64,000 nucleotides of DNA from Sphingopyxis sp. (GCA_013823985.1 PNNB01000061.1:53919-117918), one strand, 5' to 3'. Positions 1-9,474 are shown, counted from the first letter of the stretch. A program made the numbers and translations. Notes: generated by a model from the sequence alone, not told the origin.

Positions 1-282
1 CCATTGACCTTTCACAATTTCAGCACAAGCCTTCGCAATGGGTCCCTCGAGCTCCGCTGGCAACAGGCCCTCTGCAACATTGACCGCACATGCCGCTCTC
101 TTGATCCGAGCTAACGCGGCGATAAGTTCCGGGAATAGAGCGATCGTTGCCCCTGATATCGGAAAGTTGGCAACGGCCCGTGCGGTGTGAATCCCATAAA
201 GGGCATGTGCCGGAACCGGAAACTCACCGAGCGAGTCTGCCTCCAACCGGTAAGTCATCTTTTCGGCGTTCTGCTCTTTCAT
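1..282 (-). CDS. aspA: aspartate ammonia-lyase, N-terminal part (runs off left edge)
   Basis: About 94 codons are visible, reading leftwards off the window. The segment DSLGEFPVPAHALYGIHTAR followed by AVANFPISG is the characteristic N-terminus of the aspartase/fumarase class II superfamily; 'LYGIxTxRAVxNFPISG' is typical of aspartate ammonia-lyase (aspartate to fumarate plus ammonia). Catalytic segments lie outside the window. The ATG at 282 follows a GAGGGA about 12 bases upstream and nearly abuts the RidA-like gene (stop at 291), so it is probably the last visible gene of the amino-acid operon; an internal ATG at 258 is an alternative start. Fumarase C is the main alternative and is less likely from the N-terminal wording. 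Confidence 0.8.
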   Translation of the reverse strand, partial: MKEQNAEKMTYRLEADSLGEFPVPAHALYGIHTARAVANFPISGATIALFPELIAALARIKRAACAVNVAEGLLPAELEGPIAKACAEIVKGQW

Positions 283-290
283 GCGCCAGA

Positions 291-758
291 TTAGTCCCTC
301 ACGGCGAAGCTTGCCGAAACCTCAACTGCAGCGCCCAGCGGCAGTGATGCGACGCCAACGGCGATCCTCGAATGCCGTCCAGCGTCGCCAAGCGCGTCCA
401 CGATCAGATCCGAGGCTCCATTGATTACGCGGGGATGGTCTTCGAAATCATCTGCGGCGTTCACAAACCCACTAAGCGTCAAGCAGTTCTCGATCCGGTC
501 GAGATCGCCGCCAAGAGCGGTTTTTGCTGTGGCGAAGAGGGCGATGGCACATATGCGCGCAGCCTCGGCGCCTTCTTCAACCGACAGAGTGGCCCCGACC
601 TTGCCTTTGATCAAGCCAGAGGCCGTCCGGGGCAGCTGCCCCGAAACCGTCAGGACGCCGCGATGCAGTGTTGCCGGGACATAGTTGGCAACCGGCGGCA
701 GCGTGTCGGGAAGGTCAATCCCGAGATCGGCCAGTCGATTCTGGATGTGGCTGGTCAT
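291..758 (-). CDS. RidA/YjgF/UK114-family protein
   Basis: A 155-residue protein of the RidA-like family (the longer subgroup that begins with a 'RLADLGIDLP' type segment). Visible family features are the YVPATLHRGVLTVSGQLPR strand region, the GxVGxxLSVEEGxEAARxCAxxAL helix and a C-terminal 'GVASLPLGAAVEVSASFAV'. RidA proteins hydrolyse reactive enamine/imine intermediates released by PLP-dependent amino-acid enzymes. That fits its position downstream of a cystathionine beta-lyase-type enzyme and an amino-acid transporter ATPase in the same minus-strand operon (15 bases after the ATPase stop). Exact substrate is not predictable; several RidA subfamilies lack deaminase activity. Confidence 0.85.
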   Translation of the reverse strand: MTSHIQNRLADLGIDLPDTLPPVANYVPATLHRGVLTVSGQLPRTASGLIKGKVGATLSVEEGAEAARICAIALFATAKTALGGDLDRIENCLTLSGFVNAADDFEDHPRVINGASDLIVDALGDAGRHSRIAVGVASLPLGAAVEVSASFAVRD

Positions 759-773
759 GTCATTCCTTCATGG

Positions 774-1514
774 TCAGTGTTTGAGAAGTTGGCTCAGGAA
801 GAGCCTGGCGCGCTCGGTTGCCGGCGCTTGGAAAAAGCTCTGCGGATCCCGGTCCTCAACGATAACGCCCTCGTCCATGAACAGGACGCGATCCGCCACC
901 TGCCGAGCAAAGCCCATTTCATGAGTGACGCAGACCATCGTGCGACCCTCGTCGGCCAGCCCGACCATGACATCAAGCACCTCCTTGATCATCTCGGGAT
1001 CGAGCGCCGACGTCGGTTCGTCGAACAGCAAAATATCGGGTTCCATCGTAAGGGCGCGGGCAATTGCCGCTCGCTGCTGCTGCCCGCCGGACAACTGGCT
1101 TGGAAATTTTTCGGCTTGGTCGGCGATCCTGACCTTGTCGAGATAGTGCAGCGCCCGATCTTCAACCTCGGTTGCGGGTTCGCGCGTCACGAGAATAGGC
1201 GCAAGCATGCAGTTCTGCAGGATGGTCTTATGCGGAAAAAGGTTGAACTGTTGAAAGACCATCCCGACACGGCGCAGCGCCGCTGTGGCCGCTCCAGATC
1301 GCTCAAGAATGTTAATGCCCTCAATTTCGACCCGTCCCGCCTCGGGTCGCTCGAGGAGATTCATGCAGCGTGTGAGAGTCGATTTTCCCGATCCGGACGG
1401 TCCGCACAGGACGATGCGTTCGCCCCGGGATATGGTTAGATCGACGTTGCGCAGGGCGTGATAATGCCCGTAATATTTGTTTACTCCGACAAGGCGGATC
1501 GCAGCCTGGGTCAT
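774..1514 (-). CDS. aapP: polar amino-acid ABC transporter, ATP-binding subunit
   Basis: A 246-residue cytoplasmic ATPase of the polar amino-acid (GlnQ/AapP/BztD) family. Walker [10 protein letters not shown] is at residues 38-46, the Q-loop wording '[18 protein letters not shown]' at about 84-101, signature LSGGQQQR at 141-148, and Walker B ILLFDEP at 161-167, with a switch His in '[11 protein letters not shown]'. All catalytic motifs are intact. It would power the fused permease encoded at 2739-4934 with the lipoprotein binding protein at 4931-5995. Its ATG overlaps the stop of the PLP enzyme by four bases, showing translational coupling in one operon. Confidence 0.92.
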   Translation of the reverse strand: MTQAAIRLVGVNKYYGHYHALRNVDLTISRGERIVLCGPSGSGKSTLTRCMNLLERPEAGRVEIEGINILERSGAATAALRRVGMVFQQFNLFPHKTILQNCMLAPILVTREPATEVEDRALHYLDKVRIADQAEKFPSQLSGGQQQRAAIARALTMEPDILLFDEPTSALDPEMIKEVLDVMVGLADEGRTMVCVTHEMGFARQVADRVLFMDEGVIVEDRDPQSFFQAPATERARLFLSQLLKH

Positions 1515-2749
1515 GATGATCGTCGCAGGCTGCGGACGCGGCCGAAAGCCGCATCAAGATCGGCGATCAGATCGCCAGGTGCTTCCAATCCGGCGTGAAT
1601 ACGGATGAGCGCACCATCTCGCTCGCCGTTTGGAAAGGCTCTTACCGGTGCGGGCCAGGCAGGGACGGCGAGACTCTCAAACCCGCCCCAACTGGAGCCA
1701 AGCTGGAAAATGCTCAATCCATCGAAAAACACACGCGTCTCGGCTTCGTTAAGTCCGTCGAGCTGGACGCCAAATAGCCCTGTCGCTCCTGAAAAATCGC
1801 GTTTCCAAATCGCGTGTCCGGGGTCCTGCACAAACGCGGGATAGCGAATGGCTGTCACTTCGGGTTGCTCTGCAAACCAATCAACAAGCACTCGCGCCGT
1901 TCGCTGGTGCCGTTCGAGGCGCGCATCGAGTGTCCGCAATCCGCGCTGCACCAGATAACAGTCGTCGGGACTGGCGCAATTGCCCCAGCGTGCCGCGACA
2001 TCCTTGAGCTGCCGGTAAATCTCGTCCGTGGCCGCTGACATTGCGCCGAGCAAACAATCTGAATGCCCTGACAGATATTTTGTTGCAGACGCGATCGAAA
2101 TGTCGACGCCGTGATGGAGTGGCTTGAAATATAGCGGGGTTGCCCAAGTATTGTCGACTGCCGTCAATATTCCTTTGTCGCGCGCGACCTTGGTGACAGC
2201 AGGTATATCGATCAGATCGAAAGTTTGGGACCCCGGCGTCTCCATATAGATGAGCTTGGTGTTGGCTCTACACAATGTGGCGATGTCTCCGCCAATGTCG
2301 GGTTTGAAATATTCGATCTCGACTCCAAAGCCCGAAAGAACATCGGACAGGAATTTGCGCGTCGGACCATAAATGCAATCGGCGACGAGCAGATGATCGC
2401 CAGCGCTGACAAATGCCGATAATGTGAGCGCAATGGCGCTCGTACCCGACGATGTAATAACGGTTGCCGCCGCCTGCTCGAGCTCTGTAATGGCTTCTGC
2501 CAACGCAAAGGTGGTCTTGGTGCCATACAGGCCGTAGATCACGTCATCATAAAGACCCTTGTGCCGGTCCATATAGGCATCGACCGTTTCATACACGATT
2601 GTTGAAGCCCTGTAGACGGGCGGGTTGATCACACCGGACTGGCTTGAGGGTTTCGGGCCACCATGGACCGCTCTGGTGGCCTCCTGCCATCCGGCGGGAC
2701 ATTTTGCTGCATTGGCCGGCGCGTCATTGCGCATGCGATCATCCTTCAT
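1511..2749 (-). CDS. metC: cystathionine beta-lyase-type PLP enzyme
   Basis: A 412-residue Cys/Met-metabolism PLP enzyme (fold type I). PLP-binding features are the phosphate-cradle region '[11 protein letters not shown]' (about 98-108), AVDNTWATP with Asp199, and the Schiff-base lysine Lys224 in [11 protein letters not shown]. '[17 protein letters not shown]' favours cystathionine beta-lyase (cleavage of C-S bonds to thiol, pyruvate and ammonia) over gamma-synthase. It sits inside an amino-acid ABC transporter operon, overlapping the permease start by 11 bases and the ATPase start by 4, so its natural substrate may be an imported S-substituted amino acid rather than biosynthetic cystathionine (inference). 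Methionine 6 is an alternative start. Confidence 0.85.
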   Translation of the reverse strand: MKDDRMRNDAPANAAKCPAGWQEATRAVHGGPKPSSQSGVINPPVYRASTIVYETVDAYMDRHKGLYDDVIYGLYGTKTTFALAEAITELEQAAATVITSSGTSAIALTLSAFVSAGDHLLVADCIYGPTRKFLSDVLSGFGVEIEYFKPDIGGDIATLCRANTKLIYMETPGSQTFDLIDIPAVTKVARDKGILTAVDNTWATPLYFKPLHHGVDISIASATKYLSGHSDCLLGAMSAATDEIYRQLKDVAARWGNCASPDDCYLVQRGLRTLDARLERHQRTARVLVDWFAEQPEVTAIRYPAFVQDPGHAIWKRDFSGATGLFGVQLDGLNEAETRVFFDGLSIFQLGSSWGGFESLAVPAWPAPVRAFPNGERDGALIRIHAGLEAPGDLIADLDAAFGRVRSLRRSS

Positions 2750-4934
2750 AGCTGAGCTTTCGTTCGATTTTTAGGGCAAGCCGGGAGAGCGCAAAGCAGA
2801 TTGCGAAGAATATTGTCCCGGAGAAAAGATAGGCTTCGGCGAAATAGGGGCGCCACTGAGCCTCGACATAGGATAGGCGTGTCGTTTGCAGCAGGTCGAA
2901 AACGCCAACAATCAGCACAAGGGTGGTGTTCTTGACCTCGCTAATCGATGTGTTGACAAGTGCCGGAAGGCTTACCTTCAATGCTTGAGGAAGGACGACA
3001 TAACGACGCGCTTGCCACTTGCTCAGACCCAGAGCTTGCGCGGCCTCGGCCTGTCCTTGGGAAACAGCAATCAGACCACCCCTGATAGCTTCGGCCATAT
3101 AGGCAGAGGTGAAGATGACGAGTGCCAACTGCACGCGCGGCAGACTATCGATTGTAAGCCAGTCCGGGACGAAGAGCGGGAACATCACGGCCGCGAGGAA
3201 CAGCACTCCAATGAGCGGAATGCCGCGTACCAACTCGATCAGTCCGGCCGCGAGCCGACGCCGAACTGGCCTCTTTGATTGGCGTGCGAAAGCGAGACAA
3301 ACGGCAAGCGGAAAGGCAGCCAGCACGGCGATACTGGCAAGTAACAGCGTAACTGGCAGTCCGCTCCATTTGTCCATCGGCACTGGTGCCAGCAGGCCGA
3401 ACCCCCCGCGGAGCATCATGATCGAAAGAACAATTCCGGCTATCCAGATAATTGCTAGCCCGCGCCCCCAGAGCCGTCCGACGAATGACATGCCGAGGCA
3501 TATAATCAGGATGATAGTGGCAGCGGCGGCGCGCCATTGCTGGTCATCGGGAAAGGTACCGAAGAGAATAAGCGTGGCATTCTCGCGCAGAAAGGGCCAG
3601 CAAGCGCCGTCGTTGATCCGACAGGTAGCAGCGCTTCCGGCAAAAGTGGCTTCTGTGACAAGCCAGGCGGCACCCTTCCAGGTCACAACCAGCATGGCGA
3701 GCAGCACGATGGAACTCAAGAGCGACTGGCGTGGCGACGAAAACAGATTGCGTTTGGACCAACCGCCCCAGCCAGCAGAGTTGAGCCACGGCACCGGGTC
3801 AGAGCTTTCGGCAACGAATTGCCGTCCGGTTTGACCTGTCAGCGTCCAGCCAAAGCTGCGCGCATAGCGGTCGGCTGCAAAAGCAAGAAGCAGCGAAAGG
3901 GTCAAGAAAGTGCCTACAATCAACGCGACTCCTTCAATTGCCTGACCGGTCTGGCTAATGACGGTGTCGACGACGGAGACGAATTCCGGATACCCTATTG
4001 CTACACCAAGCGAACTGTTCTTTACCGTGTTCAGATGCCAGCTGGTCATCGGTGGGATGGCAACGCGAAGCGCCTGCGGCATGATGACCCGCCGCATGGT
4101 CTCGCTTGAGCTCAAACCCAGCGCGATCGCTGCTTCGCGTTGCCCGAGCGGAACGGCGAGGATGGCGGCGCGAAAGATCTCGGCGAGATAGGCGGACGTG
4201 TAGATCGACAATCCCAGAATAAGTGTGAGAAATTCAGTAGACAGAGAGAGCCCGCCAACATATCCAAACCTTTCCGATCGTGGCCATTCGAGCTCGGCGC
4301 CACCGATGAGCAGCAAAACAATTGCGACGAGCGCGCTGCCAATTGTCACTAGTCGCGGTCTTGCCTGTCCGAGACCGGTCCGGCGCAAAATCAGCCAGAC
4401 CAGCATGCTTGCCGCTGTGGCCGCGAAAGGAATGGCGGACGGTGTCAGTGCTGGCAAATGCAACCCGCGATTGTCGAGACCAAGGCCCCCTTCGGAAAAT
4501 GAGCCCGGTGGGGACAGGCTGAAAAGCAGCACCGCATACCAAACGAACATCTGCAAAAGCAGCGGGAGGTTACGAACGATCTCGACATAGAGGCCGGCGA
4601 GCCGTGCCAGGAGCCAGTTGTGCGACAAGCGGGCGAGACAGATGGCAAATCCGAGAACCGTCGCGATCAGGATCGCGAGAGCCGAGACGAGCAAAGTGTT
4701 GAGAAGGCCGACGAACAAAGCCGCTCCAAAGCTGTCGCCTGGGCCGTACGTCACCAACGTCTCACCGATCGAAAATCCAGCGCGATCGCCGAGAAAGGCG
4801 AAACCGGTTCGGATGTTCTTGTCCGCAAGATTATCCGAAAGCCTGCTCAGCAACGCATACAGGATCAACGCTAACGCCGCCAATCCTGCCCATTGAAGGA
4901 CATTCGGGCGCAGCCATCGCCGCACAATCGTCAT
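2739..4934 (-). CDS. fused amino-acid ABC transporter permease (AapQ-like plus AapM-like in one chain)
   Basis: A 731-residue inner-membrane protein that carries two complete polar amino-acid permease units normally encoded by separate genes. Unit 1 (about 1-365) has the AapQ/BztB layout with transmembrane start, 'VEIVRNLPLLLQMFVWY' and the EAA loop at 268-292 (REAAIALGLSSSETMRRVIM). Unit 2 (about 400-731) has the AapM/BztC layout, 'IELVRGIPLIGVLFL' and a second EAA loop at 631-655 (AAQALGLSKWQARRYVVLPQ). The linker at about 365-400 is hydrophilic. The frame is open throughout, so this is a real fusion and not a missed stop. It overlaps the binding-protein gene by 4 bases and the PLP-enzyme gene by 11. 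Confidence 0.88.
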   Translation of the reverse strand: MTIVRRWLRPNVLQWAGLAALALILYALLSRLSDNLADKNIRTGFAFLGDRAGFSIGETLVTYGPGDSFGAALFVGLLNTLLVSALAILIATVLGFAICLARLSHNWLLARLAGLYVEIVRNLPLLLQMFVWYAVLLFSLSPPGSFSEGGLGLDNRGLHLPALTPSAIPFAATAASMLVWLILRRTGLGQARPRLVTIGSALVAIVLLLIGGAELEWPRSERFGYVGGLSLSTEFLTLILGLSIYTSAYLAEIFRAAILAVPLGQREAAIALGLSSSETMRRVIMPQALRVAIPPMTSWHLNTVKNSSLGVAIGYPEFVSVVDTVISQTGQAIEGVALIVGTFLTLSLLLAFAADRYARSFGWTLTGQTGRQFVAESSDPVPWLNSAGWGGWSKRNLFSSPRQSLLSSIVLLAMLVVTWKGAAWLVTEATFAGSAATCRINDGACWPFLRENATLILFGTFPDDQQWRAAAATIILIICLGMSFVGRLWGRGLAIIWIAGIVLSIMMLRGGFGLLAPVPMDKWSGLPVTLLLASIAVLAAFPLAVCLAFARQSKRPVRRRLAAGLIELVRGIPLIGVLFLAAVMFPLFVPDWLTIDSLPRVQLALVIFTSAYMAEAIRGGLIAVSQGQAEAAQALGLSKWQARRYVVLPQALKVSLPALVNTSISEVKNTTLVLIVGVFDLLQTTRLSYVEAQWRPYFAEAYLFSGTIFFAICFALSRLALKIERKLSYEG

Positions 4935-5995
4935 CGCATCGGAAGCGGGTAGATCAGTCCGCCATCGCGATAGAGTTTATTCTGCCCGCGCTCGACGCCC
5001 AGTGGCGAAATATGCCGTGCGAAAATTTCGCCGTAATTACCGGTGGCTCCGATGGCGCGAAACGCCCAGTCATTGTCGAGCCCCAGCGATTTGCCGAAGC
5101 CCGGCAAACCCCCAAGCATCTTGCGGATTTCTGGATCGGCTGACTCGCGGCGCTTGGCAGTAACGTTGGCCTTCGTAACACCCATTTCCTCGGCCGCAAA
5201 AAGGGCGTTCATGACCCATTTGTTGATTTCAAACCATTGCTCGTCGTCGCTGCGCACAACAGGTCCGACAGGTTCCTTGGTCAAGCGCTCAGACAGCACG
5301 ATATAATCATCGGGACGTTCGGTATCGGCCAAGCGAATGACGGTCAGCGTAAAGGCGTCGGTCGTCATGGCGTCGCAGCGCCCCGCAAAGAAGGCGAGCT
5401 TTGCTTCTTCCGGATTTTCAAAAACGATCGAGCGAAAACCGATGCGGTTACGCTGAAAATAGTCAGCGGTATTGAGCTCGGACGTCGTGCCCTTGGTAAT
5501 GCAGATCGCGGCACCATCGAGGTCGCGTGCTCTGGCAACCCCCGATTTCCTCGGTACCAGAAAACTCTGGCCGTCATAATACATGATGCCGACGAAATTG
5601 ACGCCGAGATCGGTGTCGCGTGTCAGCGTCCAGGTCGTCGTGCGCGACAAAACATCGGCTTCCCCGGTCTGCACAATGGTGAAACGCTTGTTCGAGGCGA
5701 CCGGCATGAATTTTACTTTGTCCGGATCCCCGAGCACGGCAGCAGCAAGCGCGCGGCAATAGTCGACGAAGAAACCCTGCCACTTTCCTCTCTTGTCCAG
5801 ATAGGACATGCCAAGCTGGCCTGTGTGAATGGCACAGTTGAGCGTTCCGCGCGCCCTTACCTTCGCCAGCGTCGATCCGGCGATCGCCTGACCCTGCCTT
5901 TCTGCCGATTGCGGACTGTCACAAGCCGACAGCGTCATAACAATCACGCCGCCGCAGAGCAGCATCGTTGCGCGTAGCTGTGCAAGCCTATTCAT
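4931..5995 (-). CDS. aapJ: amino-acid ABC transporter substrate-binding lipoprotein (AapJ/BztA-like)
   Basis: A 354-residue family-3 solute-binding protein and first gene of the minus-strand transporter operon. It opens with a lipoprotein signal: a hydrophobic stretch followed by the lipobox LSAC with Cys at about residue 25, so it is probably anchored to a membrane rather than free in the periplasm as usual for AapJ. Family wording includes 'VRARGTLNCAIHTGQLGMSY', 'GFFVDYCRALAAAVLGD', 'DVLSRTTTWTLTRD' and the C-terminal 'FARHISPLGVERGQNKLY'. The family binds a broad range of L-amino acids. It is transcribed divergently from the LysR regulator 55 bases away, its likely controller. Confidence 0.9.
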   Translation of the reverse strand: MNRLAQLRATMLLCGGVIVMTLSACDSPQSAERQGQAIAGSTLAKVRARGTLNCAIHTGQLGMSYLDKRGKWQGFFVDYCRALAAAVLGDPDKVKFMPVASNKRFTIVQTGEADVLSRTTTWTLTRDTDLGVNFVGIMYYDGQSFLVPRKSGVARARDLDGAAICITKGTTSELNTADYFQRNRIGFRSIVFENPEEAKLAFFAGRCDAMTTDAFTLTVIRLADTERPDDYIVLSERLTKEPVGPVVRSDDEQWFEINKWVMNALFAAEEMGVTKANVTAKRRESADPEIRKMLGGLPGFGKSLGLDNDWAFRAIGATGNYGEIFARHISPLGVERGQNKLYRDGGLIYPLPMR

Positions 5996-6050
5996 TTCCT
6001 TTACCTAACAGGCTAAAGCAATTGGCAAAAGTTATAACAGGAGCCCGACG
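5996..6050. promoter_or_regulatory. divergent promoter region between aap operon and lysR
   Basis: Only 55 bases separate the two divergent starts, so both promoters and the LysR-type operator must lie here or within the genes. It contains the self-complementary octamer GTTATAAC at 6031-6038, just before an AGGAG ribosome site for lysR. The same octamer recurs in the receptor/SRPBCC intergenic region at 9590-9597. Assignment as an operator is inference. Confidence 0.45.
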
Positions 6051-6962
6051 ATGAATCTTCGCCAGCTGGAAGCCTTTCGCGCGGTCATGTTGTCGGGTTC
6101 GGTGACGCAAGCGGCGCACTCGCTGCATTTGTCGCAGCCAGCGGTCAGCAAATTGCTTTCCGATCTCGAATATCATCTGGGTTTCCAGCTGTTCATCCGT
6201 TCGCGCGGCAGCAGCCTCACCATTACGCCGGAAGCGGACGCCTTCTTCTACGAAGTCGAGCGGAGCTTTTCCGGGATCGCGGCGCTCAAGCGCGTCGCTG
6301 AAGACATACGCAATATGGCAACAGGCACGTTGCGCATTGCCGCACTTCCTGCGCTTGCGGTCAGCTTTCTGCCCAGGGTCATCGCTGCCTTTCGGAAAGA
6401 GCATCCGGGCGTTACCATCCAGTTGCAGACCCGAAGTTCGTCGACGGTGCGGCAGTGGATGGCAAACCAACAGTTCGACATTGGCTTGGCGACCCCCGCT
6501 CGCGAGCTGCCAGGGATCAGGATGGATCGCTTCTTGCGTTGCGCGGGTGCTTGTGTCCTGCCCGTTGGCCACCCGCTGTCCACAAAGGCGGTCATCGTTC
6601 CAACCGATCTCGAAGGCGCAGCGTTCATCTCGCTGGCGCTCGAGGATGGTGCCAGGCACCGTATCGACCGGATCTTCGATGATGCAGGCGTCAGCCGCGA
6701 GATGGTAATCGAAACCCAATATGCGATGACGATTTGCGCGCTCGTGATGCAAGGTCTGGGTTGCTCCATCTTGAACCCGGTAACGGCGGCCGACTATGCG
6801 GAGCGCGGCCTTATCGTCCGGCGCTTCTCGCCAGAGGTGTTCTTCGAGTATATGATATTTACGCCGCAGTTGCGTCCGGTCTCGAAAGTCGCGCTGGCAT
6901 TCATCGAGATGCTTGAGCAACACCGTGACCAGATGTTCGAAGCTTTGCGGCACGGCGATTAA
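6051..6962 (+). CDS. LysR-family transcriptional regulator
   Basis: A 303-residue LTTR. The winged helix-turn-helix is at residues 1-60 (MNLRQLEAFRAVMLSGSVTQ, then AAHSLHLSQPAVSKLLSDLE), followed by a linker helix and the periplasmic-binding-fold effector domain (about 90-295). The ATG has a good AGGAG at the usual distance. Divergent placement against the amino-acid transporter/PLP-enzyme operon suggests it regulates that operon in response to an imported amino acid or thiol compound; the receptor gene downstream on the other strand may be a second target. The effector is unknown. Confidence 0.9.
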   Translation: MNLRQLEAFRAVMLSGSVTQAAHSLHLSQPAVSKLLSDLEYHLGFQLFIRSRGSSLTITPEADAFFYEVERSFSGIAALKRVAEDIRNMATGTLRIAALPALAVSFLPRVIAAFRKEHPGVTIQLQTRSSSTVRQWMANQQFDIGLATPARELPGIRMDRFLRCAGACVLPVGHPLSTKAVIVPTDLEGAAFISLALEDGARHRIDRIFDDAGVSREMVIETQYAMTICALVMQGLGCSILNPVTAADYAERGLIVRRFSPEVFFEYMIFTPQLRPVSKVALAFIEMLEQHRDQMFEALRHGD

Positions 6963-6966
6963 GGAG

Positions 6967-6990
6967 CGGCGGCGAAGGAGATCGCCGCCG
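6967..6990. terminator. hairpin between convergent lysR and TonB receptor genes
   Basis: Perfect 8-bp stem CGGCGGCG / CGCCGCCG with an 8-base loop in the 37-base gap between two convergent genes. There is no long T-run on either side, so it is probably a bidirectional structural terminator of modest strength. Confidence 0.5.
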
Positions 6991-6999
6991 CCCACCCCC

Positions 7000-9474
7000 T
7001 CAGAACCTTGCTGTTCCGCGAATGTACCAGAACCCGCCGTTGAAACCGGTTGGCGCAAACCGCAGATAGCGGATACCATTGTTGATCTGCGACTGCCGCG
7101 CTTCACGATCGGGATAATTGTCGAATACATTTTCGCCACCGATCGCAATCTTGAATATTTCGTTGATTTTGTAGGAAGCCTCCAGATCGACGAGCATTTC
7201 GGCCCCGCCCGTCTGATCGGCCGCCAGATTAGCGCCATAGTCAGTCCATTTGCCATAATAGTTGGCTCGGGCGATAAAACCGAACCGGTCACCTTCATAA
7301 TTGAACGAGGCGTTGCCCTTCCACTTTGGCACAAAGCCCTCGAGCTCGAGCAGACGTTCTCGGTCCGCGCTGATGACGGGCGAGGCGCGCGTTACATCTG
7401 TTTTGGTGTAGTTGCCGTTGAGCCCCAGCGTTGCCTTCCCCCCGGCCAAATCGAATCCGAAGGTCAGCACAGCGTCAACGCCTTGCGTTCGACTGTCGAA
7501 CGAGTTGGTGAAAAAGCTCACTTGCTGGAACGAGTCGCCGCCCGGGATTCCGAGCGCTGCCAGCTGTGCGCGCTGCGCTGCCGAAAGATTGAAATTTCCA
7601 GAAACGGCAATGCGATCCTCAACCTTGATGTTGAAATAGTCGAGCGTAAAAGTGATCCGGTTGCTCGGTTTGATCACGATCCCGCCTGCGAAGTTGAACG
7701 ACTTTTCAGGTGTCAGGGGCCTGGCGCCGAAAAACTGTGCCACCGGGTTGTTCGGCGACACGATCCCTGAAGTCAAAGGCGCGCCGGTTACAGAATCGAT
7801 GTTGGTCTGGACCTGTGAGGCGTTGGATTGACCGGGCGTGGGAGCACGGAAGCCTGTGTTCACCGAGCCCCGCACCGCGAATAGATCGGAGAAGTCGAAA
7901 CGTCCGCTCACTTTCCACGTGAACTTCGAACCGAAGTCAGAATAGTTTTCGTATCGCCCGGCAAGGCCAATCTGGAAGGCTTCTGAAAGATTGCCTTCGA
8001 GAGATGTGTAGGCGGCCCAGTTGCTGCGCGCGAACTCGCCGGCCTGGATGGGGCTGAAACCCGGGAATCCATTAGAGCCGACGGGAAGACCGACGCGGCT
8101 GCCTGTGTCGGGATCGATCAGTGACGCAAAGGGGCCGACCTGCCATGATGCGAGATCGCCAACGGTAATCTCATATGTCTCGCGACGATATTCGAGGCCG
8201 CCAGCCAGCGTCAGCGGGTCAGCCGTCCCGATGTTGATTGGATAGGTCAGATCAAGATTGAAGGCTAGCTCGCGCTGTTCGAGCTGTCCCGGCCTGAACG
8301 AGGTCGGCGATGTGAGGCCGAGCGAAGGATTGACGGTGTTATCGATCCGGTACGAGGCATGATTTTGACCATAGGATGCGCTCAGGTCGTACATCAGTCC
8401 TGAGCCGACCTCGCCCTTTATTCCGGCAGCCAGTGCCGCATCGGTTATTGTTGCTCCAAAATTGGGAGTGAACCCCCCCGGATAAAGCTGACGAAAGCTG
8501 AACCTGGGTCCTCCGGCGACGTTGCTGGTTGGGATCGAAGTTGCAATGAATGAGGTATTTGGATTGCGATAGAAAAATGCGGTCGTCCCCCTGCTCCAGC
8601 TGTAATTGCCAAAGGTATAGGCCTCCATATTATCAGCAAGTTCGATCCCGGCATTGACGAATATGCGGGCGGCTTCAGTTTCCGGGTTTCCCCAGCGCTG
8701 CGCCGGCACGGGCACGCCTTGCACGCCTGCGGTGATCAGCGCCTGTGCGTCGGGCCGCTGGATTCCGCGCGACGTGGTCGCGCTGTTCACATATTCGCCG
8801 CTGATGTTGACAAACCCCGCGTCAGTGAAGGGTAGTCCCAAATTGCCTTGGACGAGAAAGTCTTCGCCATCTCCTTCATAATATTGTCCGTAACGCGCAA
8901 TAAGTATAGCTCCTTCGCGGTCACGGCGCAGACCGAAGTTCAGGACGCCTGCGATCGCGTCCGATCCGTAGAGAGCCGAAGCGCCATCGCGCAAGACTTC
9001 GAGCTGACCTACGGCGATCGATGGAATTGCCGCCAGGTCGGGACCTTGCGAGCCCCGAATATAGGGGATGTTGGTAAACTGTACCGTGGCGCCACGATGG
9101 CGGCGCTTGCCGTTCACCAGGACAAGCGTTTGGTCTGGCGGCAGTCCGCGCAAAGAGAAAGGCCGGGTAAACACCGCCCCGTCATTGCTGACCAGTCGTT
9201 GGATGTTGAGCGCTGGTACCTCGGTGCGCAGCAGATCGTTCATATCTGCTGCCCCCTTTTCGATCAGCTCGTCGCCCGTGATGATATCGATCGGCAGGGC
9301 AGCGTCCGCAGCTTTGAGGTCGTTGCGCCGGGTTCCGGTTACGACGATTGCACCCTGCTCTTCGGCGACGTCATCTTCATTCTGCGCGTCCTGGGCAGCA
9401 GCCGGCGCCGATCCCAGAATGCTCGCGAGCGCAAGCACCCCGATACTGCCATATAATTTACCGAATTTTTGCAT
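7000..9474 (-). CDS. TonB-dependent outer-membrane receptor
   Basis: An 824-residue receptor from the preferred start at 9474 (MQKFGKLYGSIGVLALA..., cleavable signal ending APAAAQ); the longer reading from 9504 lacks a ribosome site, whereas GAAGGGG lies just before 9474. After the signal comes a TonB-box-like 'AIVVTGTRR' and the plug domain (about 40-165: 'LPIDIITGDELIEKGAADMN', 'SLRGLPPDQTLVLVNGKRRH', 'LEVLRDGASALYGSDAIAGV'). A 22-strand barrel follows, ending in aromatic 'YIRGTARF' as expected for Bam-dependent insertion. Ligand is unknown; its neighbours suggest an amino-acid or thiol-containing compound. It is convergent with lysR and divergent from the SRPBCC gene. Confidence 0.92.
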   Translation of the reverse strand: MQKFGKLYGSIGVLALASILGSAPAAAQDAQNEDDVAEEQGAIVVTGTRRNDLKAADAALPIDIITGDELIEKGAADMNDLLRTEVPALNIQRLVSNDGAVFTRPFSLRGLPPDQTLVLVNGKRRHRGATVQFTNIPYIRGSQGPDLAAIPSIAVGQLEVLRDGASALYGSDAIAGVLNFGLRRDREGAILIARYGQYYEGDGEDFLVQGNLGLPFTDAGFVNISGEYVNSATTSRGIQRPDAQALITAGVQGVPVPAQRWGNPETEAARIFVNAGIELADNMEAYTFGNYSWSRGTTAFFYRNPNTSFIATSIPTSNVAGGPRFSFRQLYPGGFTPNFGATITDAALAAGIKGEVGSGLMYDLSASYGQNHASYRIDNTVNPSLGLTSPTSFRPGQLEQRELAFNLDLTYPINIGTADPLTLAGGLEYRRETYEITVGDLASWQVGPFASLIDPDTGSRVGLPVGSNGFPGFSPIQAGEFARSNWAAYTSLEGNLSEAFQIGLAGRYENYSDFGSKFTWKVSGRFDFSDLFAVRGSVNTGFRAPTPGQSNASQVQTNIDSVTGAPLTSGIVSPNNPVAQFFGARPLTPEKSFNFAGGIVIKPSNRITFTLDYFNIKVEDRIAVSGNFNLSAAQRAQLAALGIPGGDSFQQVSFFTNSFDSRTQGVDAVLTFGFDLAGGKATLGLNGNYTKTDVTRASPVISADRERLLELEGFVPKWKGNASFNYEGDRFGFIARANYYGKWTDYGANLAADQTGGAEMLVDLEASYKINEIFKIAIGGENVFDNYPDREARQSQINNGIRYLRFAPTGFNGGFWYIRGTARF

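Noticed and set aside
372..1439. 355-codon plus-strand open frame
   Set aside because: It lies wholly opposite the RidA-like and ABC ATPase genes, which have intact motifs and overlapping starts; no ribosome site or family wording.
5988..7334. 448-codon minus-strand open frame across lysR and the receptor 3' end
   Set aside because: It is antisense to the well-supported LysR gene and to the lysR/receptor junction, has no motif, and its arginine-rich composition is typical of a shadow frame in GC-rich DNA.
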